Shown here: piece by piece, positions 45,686-56,289 of the stretch | How positions within the stretch are numbered: position 1 is the stretch's first letter | How the letters are laid out: each line of letters starts with the position of its first letter | Assembly: GCA_034440615.1 (NCBI GenBank) | Contig: JAOTOM010003964.1 | Span: forward strand, 1 to 64,000 | Origin: Ashinkailepas kermadecensis | Taxonomy: Eukaryota > Arthropoda > Thecostraca > Neolepadidae | Reading direction: 5' to 3' | DNA: 64,000 nucleotides | Made by a program: the position numbers and the translations under genes | Notes under the pieces: model-generated | Database searches by the model: none | What the model was told of the DNA's origin: nothing | What the model saw: only the letters and a program-made list of their open reading frames with translations

Positions 45686-46330
45686 GTGCCGATGGCCCCG
45701 CCGATGGTCCCACCGATGGTCCCACCGATGGTCCCACCGATGGTCCCACCGATGGTCCCACCGATGGTCCCACCGATGGTCCCACCGATGGTCCCACCGA
45801 TGGTCCCACCGATGACCCCGCCGATGGTCCCACCGATGGCCCCGCCGATGGTCCCACCGATAGCCCCGACGATTGTCCTACCGATGACCCCGCCGATGGT
45901 CCCACTGATGGCCCCGTCGATGGTACCGCCGATGGTCCCACCGATGGTCCCACCGATGGCTTCGTCGATGGTCCCGCCGATGGTCCCACCGATAGCCCTA
46001 CCGATAGCCCCACCGATAGCCCCACCGATAGCCCCGACGATTGTCCTACCGATGACCCTGCCGATGGTCCCACCGATGGCTTCGTCGATGGTCCCGCCGA
46101 TGGTCCCACCGATAGCCCTACCGATAGCCCCACCGATAGCCCCACCGATAGCCCCGACGATTGTCCTACCGATGACCCCGCCGATGGTCCCACTGATGGC
46201 CCCGTCGATGGTACCGCCGATGTTTCCGGCGATGGCCCCCGATGCTCCGCCGATGGCTCGATGGCTCGCCGATGTTTCTGGCTCCGATGGCTCCGCCGAT
46301 GGCTCCGCCGATGGCTCCGCCGAGGGCCCT
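45686..46330. repeat. 12 bp minisatellite (GGTCCCACCGAT)
   Basis: About 50 units of 12 bp with variants arranged in higher-order blocks (the block around GGCTTCGTCGATGGTCCC recurs at 45958 and 46078, 120 bp apart). Because 12 is a multiple of three, several frames stay open on both strands (MVPP, DGPT, IGGT, VGPS). It directly follows a minus-strand Gypsy gag and could once have been its in-frame extension. Confidence 0.95.
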
Positions 46331-46990
46331 GGAACTAGTGACGTCCGTCCGTTCACTCTGGCGACCCTCTCACTCAGGACGGTTTCCAGGCGACTGACCG
46401 CCACCGTTAACGTCGCGACTATACCCTGTAGTGTGACCAGCGTACTGGTGTCCGGAGACACTGCGCCGACTGGCACCTTCTGTGCTGCTGAGTATCCTGC
46501 CGCCATTGCTGACACCAGGCCTGAAGCCGAGGCTTCTAAGAATCTATCAGCTGCGGTAGCCAGTTGGCCCAGAGGATCTTCCTCTGACGGCAGCGATAAT
46601 GTTGCCCAAGCCCGCGACAGCCGTTGGAAAAATAGTCTTCAACAGCTCACGGACGTGTGGGGCAGCTACTGCTGAATCCAGTGCTGAGTGCATCCGCAGC
46701 AGCAGTAGCTGGAACGGCTTCTGGTCTCCGAGCAGCTGGCGGGGCAATTGGGCTTCCAGGAGGGCCGCTTGCGATTGCGCCAACCTACGCCTCAGGGCGT
46801 CAATAAGGGTCACGAAATTGGGCGTCATGGCCGTGCTAATATCCGCACCTGAGTGGTCATCAACACAGAAAGGCTTGACACCAGCAAATTGAACTTGGTG
46901 CTGTCTTCCTGGATTCCAGCCACTCGAAACCCAGTCCGTCTGCGTCGGCCATACGTTTGTCTTCTCCGGAAAAAGAGAAAACTGTGATAG
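46330..46990 (-). pseudogene. Ty3/Gypsy retrotransposon gag, frameshifted
   Basis: Minus-strand pieces in successive frames: FRVAGIQEDSTKFNLLVSS (46920-46860), FVTLIDALRRRLAQSQ and LLGDQKPFQLLLLRMHSAL then LLKTIFPTAVAG (46828-46600), and ATAADRFLEASASG (46560-46500). This follows the invertebrate Gypsy gag pattern (F.VAGI..D.TKF..., L..RL..SE, LGDRKPSQLLRRM, LRELFLQRLP, LA..AD...E). At least two frameshifts. No protease, RT or LTR is seen nearby, so it is an isolated fragment. Confidence 0.72.
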
Positions 46991-47039
46991 CCTAAAAGCG
47001 GCCAGCTGCTGTCTTGCAGATGTAGGAGTCAGGGCCAGA

Positions 47040-47440
47040 TGCAGGGGGAGACTGGGGTAAGTTAACGTCTTTCAACTATGATAAGTGTAAGGTTATGCAT
47101 CTGGGGTTTGGAGGTGAGACTTTCAGACATACAATGGGAGTGAGAGAACTGGACGTTATTGAAGAGGAAAGAGACTTAGATGTGTTGATTTCAAAATACC
47201 TTAAAGCAGAAACGCAATGTATCTCAGCTAGGAACAGGGCACTCAGGATGCTGGGACTCATTAATAGGAGTGTAAGATATAAGAGTAAGGAAGTCATGAG
47301 AGAAAAAAAAACTGTACTTGGCATATGTGCGACCCCACTTGGAATAATCTGTACAAGCATGGAGCCCCTACCTAGAAAAAGATGTACATATGTTAGAAAG
47401 AGTGCAGCGCAAGGTGTAATTCGTGCATAGCAAACGACTG
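47040..47440 (+). pseudogene. LINE-G reverse transcriptase, second half
   Basis: Resumes NYDKCKVMHLGFGG at about 47070, then VIEEERDLDVLISKYLK and RMLGLINRSVRYKSKEVM, the usual sequence after the YADD block of this CR1/L2 type (KCKVMHVGF, EERDLGVLIS, RMLGLINR.F.YKS). About 40 residues including YADD are missing relative to 43646. This shows the 3.4 kb between is an insertion or rearrangement. Confidence 0.88.
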
Positions 47441-47449
47441 ATTGTAGAT

Positions 47450-48724
47450 TTATCTTTTGCTAGAGCTAAAATTTGCTTTGGAGGCAAGGACGTCTAGAGC
47501 GCTTACTATAGTGGTGTCGTAGTTGCTGTTGCCACATACGCTGGCGTTGTGCAGTTTAAAGTGGTCTACGTCGTGTTGTGGGTCAGTGATGTGCTGCCCT
47601 TTCACCGTCAGCTGGGGGAAGGGGTCTGGTGGTGGGCGTTTCAGGTTGAAACACTTCATCAGGTCCCAGATTCTACTGGTAGGGGTGAACCTATTGAATT
47701 GAGAGGCAAAAGACTGCCAACAGTTTTGTCGTGCTGTTCGAATTGTGTACCGGCAATGTTTTTGAGATTGTCTGTATGCTGATAGGTATGCTTCGCACAC
47801 GCATCTTTTGGATTGTTTGTGGGCACGGCGGCGATTGCCCTTCGACAGTCCGCGGTCCACCATGGCGTAGATGCCTTTGTCCTAGCTTTGTTACGTTTTG
47901 GGACTGAGTCTCGTGCTGCTGAGTTCATTGCCCTTAGGATTGTCTCGATTTTGCTAGTCTCTACAGTTGCTAGGTTGAGGTTCACCTGATCCTCGAATTT
48001 ACCCCAGTCCGCTCTTTTCATATTTCAAGATGGTCTAAATAGCTTAGTGTGGTGGATAGCGTCCGCGTTGAGCCAAATTGTGATTGGGTAGTGGTCGCTC
48101 AGCCGGGGAAGGTCTGAAACTGACCAGTCAAATAGTGAGCTAAGTCGTTGGGAGCAGCACGTTAAGGCAATGCAACTGTCCGATCCTCCTAAGATCGGGT
48201 TGTAGTGGATGTCGGCCCCGGTGTTAAGAAGTACTAAGTTGTGGTCTGAAATAAACTGGTGAATTTCGCGCCCTCTAGCGTCAGTCTGGTCGCTTTCCCA
48301 GGAGGGGTGTGTAGCATTAAAGTATCCCATAATGAGAACTGGTGGAGGGGCCTGAAGCAGCAAGTCGCTCAGCTCCTGTGGTGTGGGGGTTTCAGCTGAC
48401 GGCGAGATGTATAGTGAAATGACTGGTTTGGCAATGGGCAATATTGAGACTGACTGCTACGCAATTCAGGGGAGTGTTTAACGTTACTCGACAATGAGGT
48501 ATGCTGTTTGCAATGAGCATGGCTGCGCCCCATTTCCTATGTGGGCCGTTTACGTTGTCGACGTGCCAAGTGCACTCTGGGATTTTGTTCCAAGTGGAGT
48601 CAGAATCTCGAAAGTGAGTTTCTTGGAGCGCAGCTAGTAATGGTTTTTGTTGCAAGAATTCAGATTGGAATTCTATGAACTTGCCTGGAAGGCCACCGGT
48701 GTTCCACTGCAGAAAAAGTATCAT
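47450..48724 (-). pseudogene. LINE-E ORF2 5' part (endonuclease)
   Basis: Minus-strand start MILFLQWNTGGLPGKFIEFQ at 48724, ALQETHFRD, then in another frame (48441-48025) VLIMGYFNATHPSWESDQ (GDFNAHHxxWG), GREIHQFISDHNLVLLNTG and SDHYPITIW. 48021-47450 covers the linker toward RT (TPWWTADCRRAIA, WDLMKCFNLKRPPPDP). It ends before RT motifs near 47450. It starts like other I-like ORF2s and may be the 5' part of the family whose RNase H lies at 27700. Confidence 0.87.
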
Positions 48725-48734
48725 TGCCGAACGC

Positions 48735-49840
48735 GTTTAGTGGCTGTTGGTGTTCATATACTGGGGTGGTGTCCGTGTGGAGTCGGGAAGAAAGGTTGAA
48801 CCGGTGAACGGAGAGAGGGTTGGGAGGTGACCCAGGCAGGGATGGTAGCCTGGACCTGGTCGCACGGGTCCTGGGAGGTGATTGGTTAGAGTGGCGGCGT
48901 GATTCGTTGGTCTGGAATTGTGGGTTCGACGGGCTTGACAAGGGTGGTAGGTTCAGTCTGAGTGCTGGCCTCAGACGATGTTTTGGAGTGGGTTTGGGTG
49001 GGTGTGCTGGAGGTGGTGGGGGTTCGGTTTGGCAGGAGATGGTGGCCGTGGACTTGCGGGTGGTTTGGGTGGATGTTGTGGTGACCTTGGTTCTAGGCCT
49101 TGGTTTGGGCCGGCCGGATGGGTGTGGCAGGGGCCGAGGCCCTGGAGGAGGCAGTGGAGGAAAGGCTTCAGGGTGGCGAGGTGGGCCCTGGCCGGTTGGA
49201 GGCGGTGACGTGAAGGGGTACGGCCAGGTCCCGTGGGGATGGGTGGGTACCAGTAGGGGATGGGATGGAGACCGGGTCTTGGTCTGATCGATGTTGGAGG
49301 AGGGATGATGCGGGGTGAATACGGGAGGCCGTGTCTGAGGTGGGATGGTGGTGGGCATGAGCCGGGTCTGAGATGGGGTGGGAAGGGAAGGAGGCCCAGT
49401 CCTCGGTGGGGTGGACGTGGGAAGCCGGGCCCGTGGTAGAAAGGGTGTGGGAGGAGGCCGGGCCGAGGGTGAGGGGATGTGAATGAGGGCCCGGTCTGAA
49501 GTGGAGTGGATATGGGAGGAGGCCAGGGCCGGGGTGGGATGGCGTGGGAAGGAGTGGTGATCGGTGAGGTCGAGGGGCGGTGGGCCGGGGAAGTCGGGGA
49601 TCGGTGGGGCGGTTGAGGCGATGGTCGGCGGAGTGTTGAGGAGGGAGGTGTGCCGTGCTCCGGGAGCCGGCTGCTGGTGGGCTGGTAGGGCGGGTGGGAG
49701 CAGGTGTTGGAGGGGGTGTGGGTTTAGATGTGGAGAGCGTCGCTGCGTAGCTTCGCCCGGCGTTAGGTTCGGAGTGGGGAGGTGCAACCACATTCTTCGT
49801 GTCGGTGAGCGGCGTGACTGCAGTATAGATAAATAGCATA
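48735..49840 (-). pseudogene. LINE-E ORF1 C-terminal, Pro-rich
   Basis: Two overlapping minus-strand frames. The upstream one (49839-49168) includes GRSYAATLSTSKPTPPP, the point after which I-like ORF1 proteins become Pro/Ser-rich. A frameshift leads to a frame (to 48660) rich in Pro, Thr and Arg. No knuckles remain; the 5' end is truncated near 49840. Confidence 0.7.
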
Positions 49841-49844
49841 AGCA

Positions 49845-50190
49845 GTCTTGAGCCTAGTTATGATATTGAAGTATGCAGATATAGCAAAGTAAATCCAAGT
49901 GCTTCAAGCGGACAGGTCAGTCAGTTCAGTGAAGTAGATGGCTATTTTGGCAGATGGCTACTGGGCACAAAGCATTAGAGATGAGCAGAGAAACAAGCTA
50001 CAATTGACGCGGCTAAGCATGCTTACTGATAACGCCTAAGGGCGCCTAAGGGCGAACTTTCTGTACACCACGTATGACTGTAGTCGCCCGCTGGACGGTG
50101 GACGCGCGTTCAGCAATTGTTCACAGAGTCCTCAGTTGGCCGGAGGATGCGCTTGCGCACCGCTACGTAATAGTTATCGCTACTGGAGGT
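49845..50190. other. Unassigned intronic stretch
   Basis: Contains a doubled CGCCTAAGGG (50034, 50044); otherwise nothing recognised. Confidence 0.3.
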
Positions 50191-50199
50191 AAATGTAGC

Positions 50200-51150
50200 C
50201 GATTTGTCCACGACAAATCGGCCAGTGAAAGGTGCGAAAATTGACCCGTATGTCGTGGATTTAGTGCAAAATTATGCAATGTTAATCGCATGGGTATCCT
50301 TTACTTGTACGATTTGCACGCTCGGGACCCAAGCAGTTTTTTTAGTCCGCCGATCAAGTCGGAAAGCGACCGGAATCAGCAAAACAGCAACACCAACGGA
50401 TCAAACAGAAGCGGCACCGCTCTTTCAGAAGTTGATGCTATCCTCCGGAAAGACTACCGAACTTTGATTGGCTCAACGAACTTTGATAAACTAGGACCAG
50501 ATAACTATGTCTTCGCTGGCGGTGGTGGCACACATTTAGTGTGGGTGTGTACATATCACCAAAATCGGAACTGATCAGTGAGCTCCACGTATCGGGACTA
50601 GGTACGCATGATCTTATCGATCATACGGTTTGCAGCTCAAGCAACAGATACTGCATGCTGAAAGAGTGCAACAATTGTCCCGGCCATGAGGCATGATACA
50701 TGTTTTACAATTCTATCTTGTCGTTCCGGGAGTCGAATACATTTCTTCGACGGTTGTGCTGCACAATGCAAAAGTCGGTTTTCGAAAGAAGAAAATTCGA
50801 ACGTACGCTGGCATGAAGTACATTGTGGTATTCCACGCGAATTGGTTTGTGTTCGGAATTTGCATGATATTTCACGTGAAATTAACATGGCATGGGACGG
50901 CGTCGGTGGCACGGTTCGGTGCCCAATGTTGTTGGAGAGCCTGCGGCGCCCGTACCAGAATCAGGTTTTCAATGCAAGAGACATGCTTACTTTTCTGAAC
51001 GACGAGTTCGTTAACATCATCAGTTTCAAGTTCGTGACAAAGGAGGATGCGGTTGCGGCATGACGATTCCTAGATGATCGGTTTCCACATGCGAGAGCAA
51101 TAAATGGTACGATGATGCTGCGCCGATTCGCACCAGCGTGTGTGGATGCT
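50200..51150 (+). pseudogene. Remnant of a dispersed uncharacterised (probably transposase-related) family
   Basis: Frames include AILRKDYRTLIGSTNFDKLG, GGTHLVWVCTYHQN, CMLKECNNCPGHEA, then after a gap IHFFDGCAAQCKSRF, MAWDGVGGTVRC, LRRPYQNQVFNARDM and FLDDRFPHARAINGT. From memory of the family these correspond to VCxYHQNVKLM, CxxCPG, FSDGxAxQYKNR, HGKGxCDGxGGTVKR and RPYxxQIxxxRxM in multicopy invertebrate proteins without assigned function. The first Asp (FDG) and second (CDG to WDG) survive, which would fit a DDE-type nuclease core; that is inference. The middle is deleted and frames are broken. Confidence 0.72.
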
Positions 51151-52320
51151 ATACTTGTGATAGCATGTATGAAGCGATAAAGGGCGGGGGCACTGGGTCT
51201 TAACGTGACTATACATGCAATGCTCGTAGGACATGCACTTTCTCACTTTCCGTTGAAAGTATGCCCATCATGGTAATGAACATGATATACTTTGTGTCAA
51301 TGTACTGCAAATTGCATGCATGCGCATGTATGTAAGTACAGTGATCGTCATTAAGCTGCCCAGAGCTTAACTCGATGTGTTCCGGCGTTGTTCACTGGAA
51401 TACTTTAACTAAATCACATAATGCATTTCACTCGCTTCCTTTATATATAATGAGGATAATTGTGTCGTAGGCCGGCATTAAGATATCAGAAAATTATCAA
51501 ACTGAGATTATGGCCGCGCATTACACTGCACTGGAGTATTGTGCAGTGGTACTGCACCTTTGTCCTGCAGCATAGCTGCTGCTTCTCTCGAGAAGTGCGA
51601 CAACAGGCGGAAACAGCAAATACGACCTTTACAAACGGCCACGAAAAACTCATCAGTAGGTGCAAAACAGAATGGTTTTAATTGCTCCATCGATAGCTCA
51701 CATACCAGGATATGCTCTGAAAAATAACAACATGTGGTTAGACTGGGGCATGGGAGTAAAAAAGGTTGCGTGACGATGAATCACGGGATCAAATATTCGA
51801 TTTTTGTAGCATTTCCAAAACGATATCAGATATGAATCCTACGGACGATTGCGACTTCAACAATATATACGTTTGCATTTAGGCAAACAACATAAAACAA
51901 CGATCAAAGAAGCTCATCTCTGGTGTCCTTTGAAAAATGCCTGAGGTCTTAAATTTAAAAAAAAACGTTGGAATCACGGGCTTAAAACTTGAACAGATGA
52001 ATCCCATGCATGCCATTGCCCTATGGCAATACATTTAACGAAATCCGTGACATGACGGTGTATGGGTCTGGTTAATTTGTCATGGACAGCACCATGAGGC
52101 TTAACGTGCACTAAATACTTCAGAACACAAATATTGACATAAATATGCCCCCCATCTAAGGAGAAGCCTCTACCAACATCACGTTTGATGTGTAACAACA
52201 ATGTCGTGTACCAGTAATGTAACATTGGTGAACCTAACTCAATTCAGCTGTCTTGCGTAGAGTTGAGTTAAACTGTAGCATTGGTGGGGCTTCTCTGACT
52301 CAGCTGAGTTCGCTCCAGGA
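51150..52320. other. Unassigned intronic stretch upstream of exon 2
   Basis: No gene recognised; frames up to about 80 codons are unremarkable. Confidence 0.35.
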
Positions 52321-52333
52321 ACCTGTGTGCCAG

Positions 52334-52452
52334 GCGAGAAGCGACTTCACGGAGACATATTGGCCGGCTATAACAAGAACGTGCGGCCCGTGACAAATGA
52401 GTCGGACAGCGTACACGCCAGTATCGGCGTCGCGGTCATCGACTTCTCACTG
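52334..52452 (+). CDS. Nicotinic acetylcholine receptor subunit, exon 2 (N-terminal extracellular)
   Basis: After the acceptor TGTGCCAG| the first two bases complete a Gly codon from exon 1; then EKRLHGDILAGYNKNVRPV and NESDSVHASIGVAVIDFSL. This is the family's N-terminal helix and first strands (E.RLL.DLL.NYNK.VRPV.N.SD.V.V.IG). The distance from RPV to the usual exon end fits. NES is a potential N-glycosylation site. The end is set at 52452 (donor CTG|GTGGGT), giving phase 0, as the family requires; the stronger-looking GGTG|GTAAGT at 52472 would give phase 2 and add SRRW-like residues. It forms the top of the ligand-binding domain. Confident of identity, less of the exact 3' end. Confidence 0.86.
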
Positions 52453-52472
52453 GTGGGTGGCTCTAGGCGGTG

Positions 52473-52765
52473 GTAAGTGTGTGGTAATTCGCAATATATG
52501 TGGCGTGTTCAACAAGTTATGATATCTTTTAAAAACACATAGCATCGGCTGCCACATCCATATGATTTGTTTTCCATAGCAGAGTTGGGTATTATACACG
52601 CCCACGTTCAGAATGTCAGAACTGTCGGTCCCTCAGGAGCTGCTGCACGTGCGTTTGATGTGCAGCCTTTTGTTTATGTAGTGGAAGAAAGCAGAGATTC
52701 AGCAGGGATTCAGCAGACGTCGACGGCCCCTTCCATCTCGCTGAAATGTGGCACAGCAATAGAAA
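52473..52765. other. Intronic spacer
   Basis: An acceptor-like TTTTCCATAGCAG occurs at 52571, but the sequence after it does not resemble receptor exon 3. Confidence 0.4.
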
Positions 52766-52769
52766 AAAA

Positions 52770-53118
52770 GTCTGAGATCCTGAAAAAATATCCTACGATT
52801 TTGACAAAAATCACTGTCTAGGACCGTATCGGATAGTCAAACAATATGGCTGAAGAAACCTATATGGCCATCGAATACTGAGTTCCTATGGGGAAAGAAG
52901 AATTTCGATATTCCAGAAAATTCGAGAAACATGTTAAATCCATCTTGTTGCATATCAATCGAAAGTGCTCGAAATCAAAAACAAAATTACACTACTTTTT
53001 ATTTCGTTTACCTTTTAGGAAAATTATATGGGCATCTCAAAACTTCGATTATATGGGCAGGCCCCTAGGATTTTGGAGAAAAAAAACTCTGTCTAGGATA
53101 GTGTCGTGTCGTCAAAAA
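52770..53118 (-). repeat. ~270 bp satellite, inverted units
   Basis: Units in reverse orientation: CTAGGAC at 52818 and TCTAGGAT at 53092 (275 bp apart) are reverse complements of the anchor GTCCTAG used below. Orientation flips near 53115 (TTCTTCAGCCGTATTG). Confidence 0.88.
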
Positions 53119-54835
53119 AAAGAAAGTTTCTTCAGCCGTATTGCTTGAGTATCGGAGTATACAGTGTTTTTGTTGTTAAAATCGTAGGAGCCTACCGATA
53201 GACTCGAAATTTAGAGATAGTAATATGATTTGTCCTAAGTGTTAGATGAAATAAAAAGTAGTCTTATCCTGCTGGGGATTTTGAGTACTTTCTATTGATA
53301 TGCAACAAGCTAGGTTTACCATGTTTCTCGAAGCTTCGCGAATATTCTAATTTTTATTTCCCCATGGGATCACTTAGTATTCGACGGCCATTTGGGTTTC
53401 TTGAGTCATATTGTTTGCCTATTGGACACGGTCCTAGACATATATTTTTGTCAAAATCGTAGGGACCCCGTAGCCGTACGGCCCCCTCGTAGCCCCTCTT
53501 AATCGTAGCCTGCCCATAGACCTGAAATTTTGAGTGGCCCATAATATTGTTCCTAAGGGGTAGACGAAATACAAAGTCGTGTCATTTTGTTCGGTATTTT
53601 GAGCACCTTCGATTGATATGCAACGAGATAGTTTTAACATGTATCTCGATTTTTCGCCAATATTTTAATTCTTATTTCCCCATATAACTTTTAGTACTCT
53701 ACTGCCATATAGGCTACTTCAGCCGTATTGTTTGACTATCCGACACGGTCCTAGACAGTTATTTTTCTTGGGATCATAGGGACTTGCCCATGGACTATAA
53801 ATTTTTAGATGCAAATTTATTTTTCTTAAGGGACAGGCGAAACACAAAGTAGTGTCATGTTGTTTGGGATTTCGAACCCTTGCGATTGATATGGAACAAA
53901 ATAAAATTAGCATATTTGTCGATTTTTTGCTAATATTCTCATTCTTATTTTCTCATTGGTACTTTAGTAGTCGATTGAAACATAGGTTCCTTCAGTCATA
54001 TTATTTGGCTATCCGACATGGTCCTAGACAGTTATTTTTGCCAAAATCGTACGGGCCTGCCCACGGTCTCGAAATTTTTAGATGCCCATGGAATTTGTCC
54101 TAAGGGGTAGACGAAATACAAAGTGGTGTCATTTTGTTTTATATTTCGAGCACTTGCGATTGTTATGCAACAAGCTGGTTTTAACCTGTTTCTCGATTTT
54201 TCGCTAATATTCTGATTCTATTTTTCCATAGGAACTTTTACTAGTCGATTGGTTTCTTCGGCACATATTATTTGGCTATCCGACACGGTCCTAGATAGTT
54301 ATTTTGATCAAAATTGTATGGGCCTGCCCATACACTCGAAATTGTGAGAGGCTTATGATTTTTCTTAAGGGGTAGACGAAATGCAAAGTAAGGTCATTTT
54401 GTTTGGTATTTTGAGCACTTTCTATTGATATGCAACGGGATAGATTTAGCATGTCTCTCGATTTTTGCAAATATTCTGATTCTTATTTCCTCATAGGAAC
54501 TTTTAGTAATGAATTGCAATATAGGTTTCTTCGGCCATGTTGTTTGATTATCCGATACGGTCCTAGTCAGTGATTTGTGTCAAAATCGTAGGGATCTGCC
54601 CATAGACTCGAAGTTTTGAAATGCACATAGAAGTTTTCCTACGGGGTGGACGAAATATAACGTAACGTCATTTTGTGTGGGATCTCGAGCACCTTCGCTT
54701 GATTTGCAACAAAGTAGATTTAACATGTGCCTCGATTTGTCGCTAATTTTCTAATTTGTATTCCCCATAGGAACTTTTAGTATTCGATTGCAATATAGGT
54801 TTCTTCAGTCAGATAGCTTAGCTGTTCGATGGATC
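53119..54835 (+). repeat. ~270 bp tandem satellite, direct units
   Basis: About six units; the anchor GGTCCTAGAC-like motif starts near 53430, 53747, 54020, 54287 and 54559 (spacings about 317, 273, 267 and 272). Shared blocks: TCAAAATCGTAGGGACCTGCCCATA, split by variants, then GGGGTAGACGAAATACAAAG and TTGATATGCAACAAG. The longer unit has an extra GTAGCCGTACGGCCCCC segment. Non-coding. Confidence 0.93.
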
Positions 54836-54839
54836 TCTG

Positions 54840-55190
54840 TGTGGTTATTTTTTGTCATAGTCGTCGATGTCTTCCAGTCTGCTGGATATGTAAGATAATA
54901 GAAGGTCAAATTAGTTCAATTATTAGGAATATTTCATGAGGATTGCACGTGTTGTATGGAATTACCATGGAAAAGGAATGGAGCTGAGGCTATTTTCTAT
55001 TGCTGTGCCAAATATCAGCGAGATAGAACGGGCTGTTAATGTCTGGTGAATCCCTGCTTAATATCTGCTTAATCTCTGCTTAATCTCTGCTTACTTCCGC
55101 TATATTTCACATTTCGTATGGGATGCTCGCGCGTTCCGCTGCCATTTGGCCCCATGCAGGCGAATTTCGGGCGTCCCTGCCGGATCAAGC
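54840..55190. other. Spacer between satellite and mariner
   Basis: A four-fold TCTGCTTAA motif at 55060-55090; otherwise nothing recognised. Confidence 0.5.
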
Positions 55191-55194
55191 ATTT

Positions 55195-56285
55195 CTTTCT
55201 TCTCAGGAAAACGCCTCAGGAAACCATTGGATTAATTCGGCAGGTTAATGATGATCATTCCACGTCATAGGCACGGGTGTACCGCTGGTTTTCGAGGTGC
55301 AGCATCGGAGACCTGGAATCCCGTGACAAACAGGGAACTGGTCGTCCTGTTGATTCCTCGGACGACGAACATGTAGAGAAGATTCGTCAACTACTCGCAG
55401 GTGACCGTCGAGCCACCATCAGATACCTGTCGGCTGAGTCCGGACTGAGTCAAGGCATGATACATCACATCGTGACGCAGAAGTAGAACATGCGAAAGGT
55501 CACAAAAGGCCAAATGTGTACCAAGACTCGTCACTGATGATCAGAAAAGGGTCAGAATCAGGTCCTGTCAGGGAATTTTAAGCAAGTTCGAGATGGACCT
55601 GGATTCCTGGAGAAAGTGATGACATCAGATGAAAGTTGGATCCACTGTTATGATCTTAAGAGTAAAAGATATTGATGAAATGAGCCCATCCAAAATCACC
55701 ACGTCCCAAGGAGGTTAGGAATGCAAGGGCAAGGAGAAGCTGATGTTGATGGTCTTCATCGACTCCAGAGGCATCGTGCACTTTGATTGGATCCCCACCC
55801 AGCAGACCGTCAATGAAAGTCTATATCTAGAAGTTATTCTGCGACTTCGAAGGGACCTCAAAAGGAAGAGGCCTGAGCTGTGGGCATCCGACGACTGGCT
55901 CCTCCGCCAAGACAACGCGCCGGCGCACATATGTCTGCTGGTGACCGACTGAATGACAAGTGTGGGGATGAAGATGGTTACCACCCTCCCTACTCGACAC
56001 ATCTAGCTCCCTGTGATTTCTGGCTGTTCCCGAAGCTGACATCTGAACTGAAGGAGAAGAGACTCAACGGCGCGGAGGCCATGAAGAAGGCATCGCAGGA
56101 CGTTCTCAAACTCCTGTCGAAGAACGACTTCCACGGGTGCTTCCAATAGTGGAAGAGTCGCTTGGGTCCGTGTGTGGATGTGGGAGGAGTGTACTTTGAA
56201 AGCTGTTTAATGTGTCTTCCTGTGTCACCTGAACAAAGTGTTCTTTCAGCATTTTCTCATTACTTTTTGAACACACCACGGATGC
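55195..56285 (+). pseudogene. Mariner-type transposase, decayed
   Basis: N-terminal helix-turn-helix remnant KTPQETIGLIRQVNDDHS, YRWFSRCSIGDLESRDKQGTGRPV, then LSAESGLSQGMIHHI. Catalytic regions: TSDESWIHCYD (55626), LLRQDNAPAH (about 55900) and HPPYSTHLAPCDFWLFPKL (about 55984-56040), the D,D,D triad of mariner elements. The end GVYFESC and the terminal TACTTTTTGAACACACC resemble mariner 3' ends. Stops near 55484 and 55673 and several frameshifts; inactive. Inverted repeats were not delimited. Confidence 0.92.
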
Positions 56286-56289
56286 AGTC

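Larger units (their letters stand above)
38187..52333 (+). other. Receptor intron 1 (inferred), TE-filled
   Basis: About 14.1 kb between the GTGAGT donor and the acceptor TGTGTGCCAG at 52324-52333, with a branch-like CTGAC near 52295. It contains duplicated segments, LINE-G, a SINE array, a Gypsy gag, LINE-E and an uncharacterised dispersed element. Confidence 0.6.

Noticed and set aside
45566..46675. A 369-codon + strand ORF of MVPP repeats
   Set aside because: Produced by a 12 bp minisatellite open in several frames on both strands; the flanking coding signal is on the minus strand (gag).
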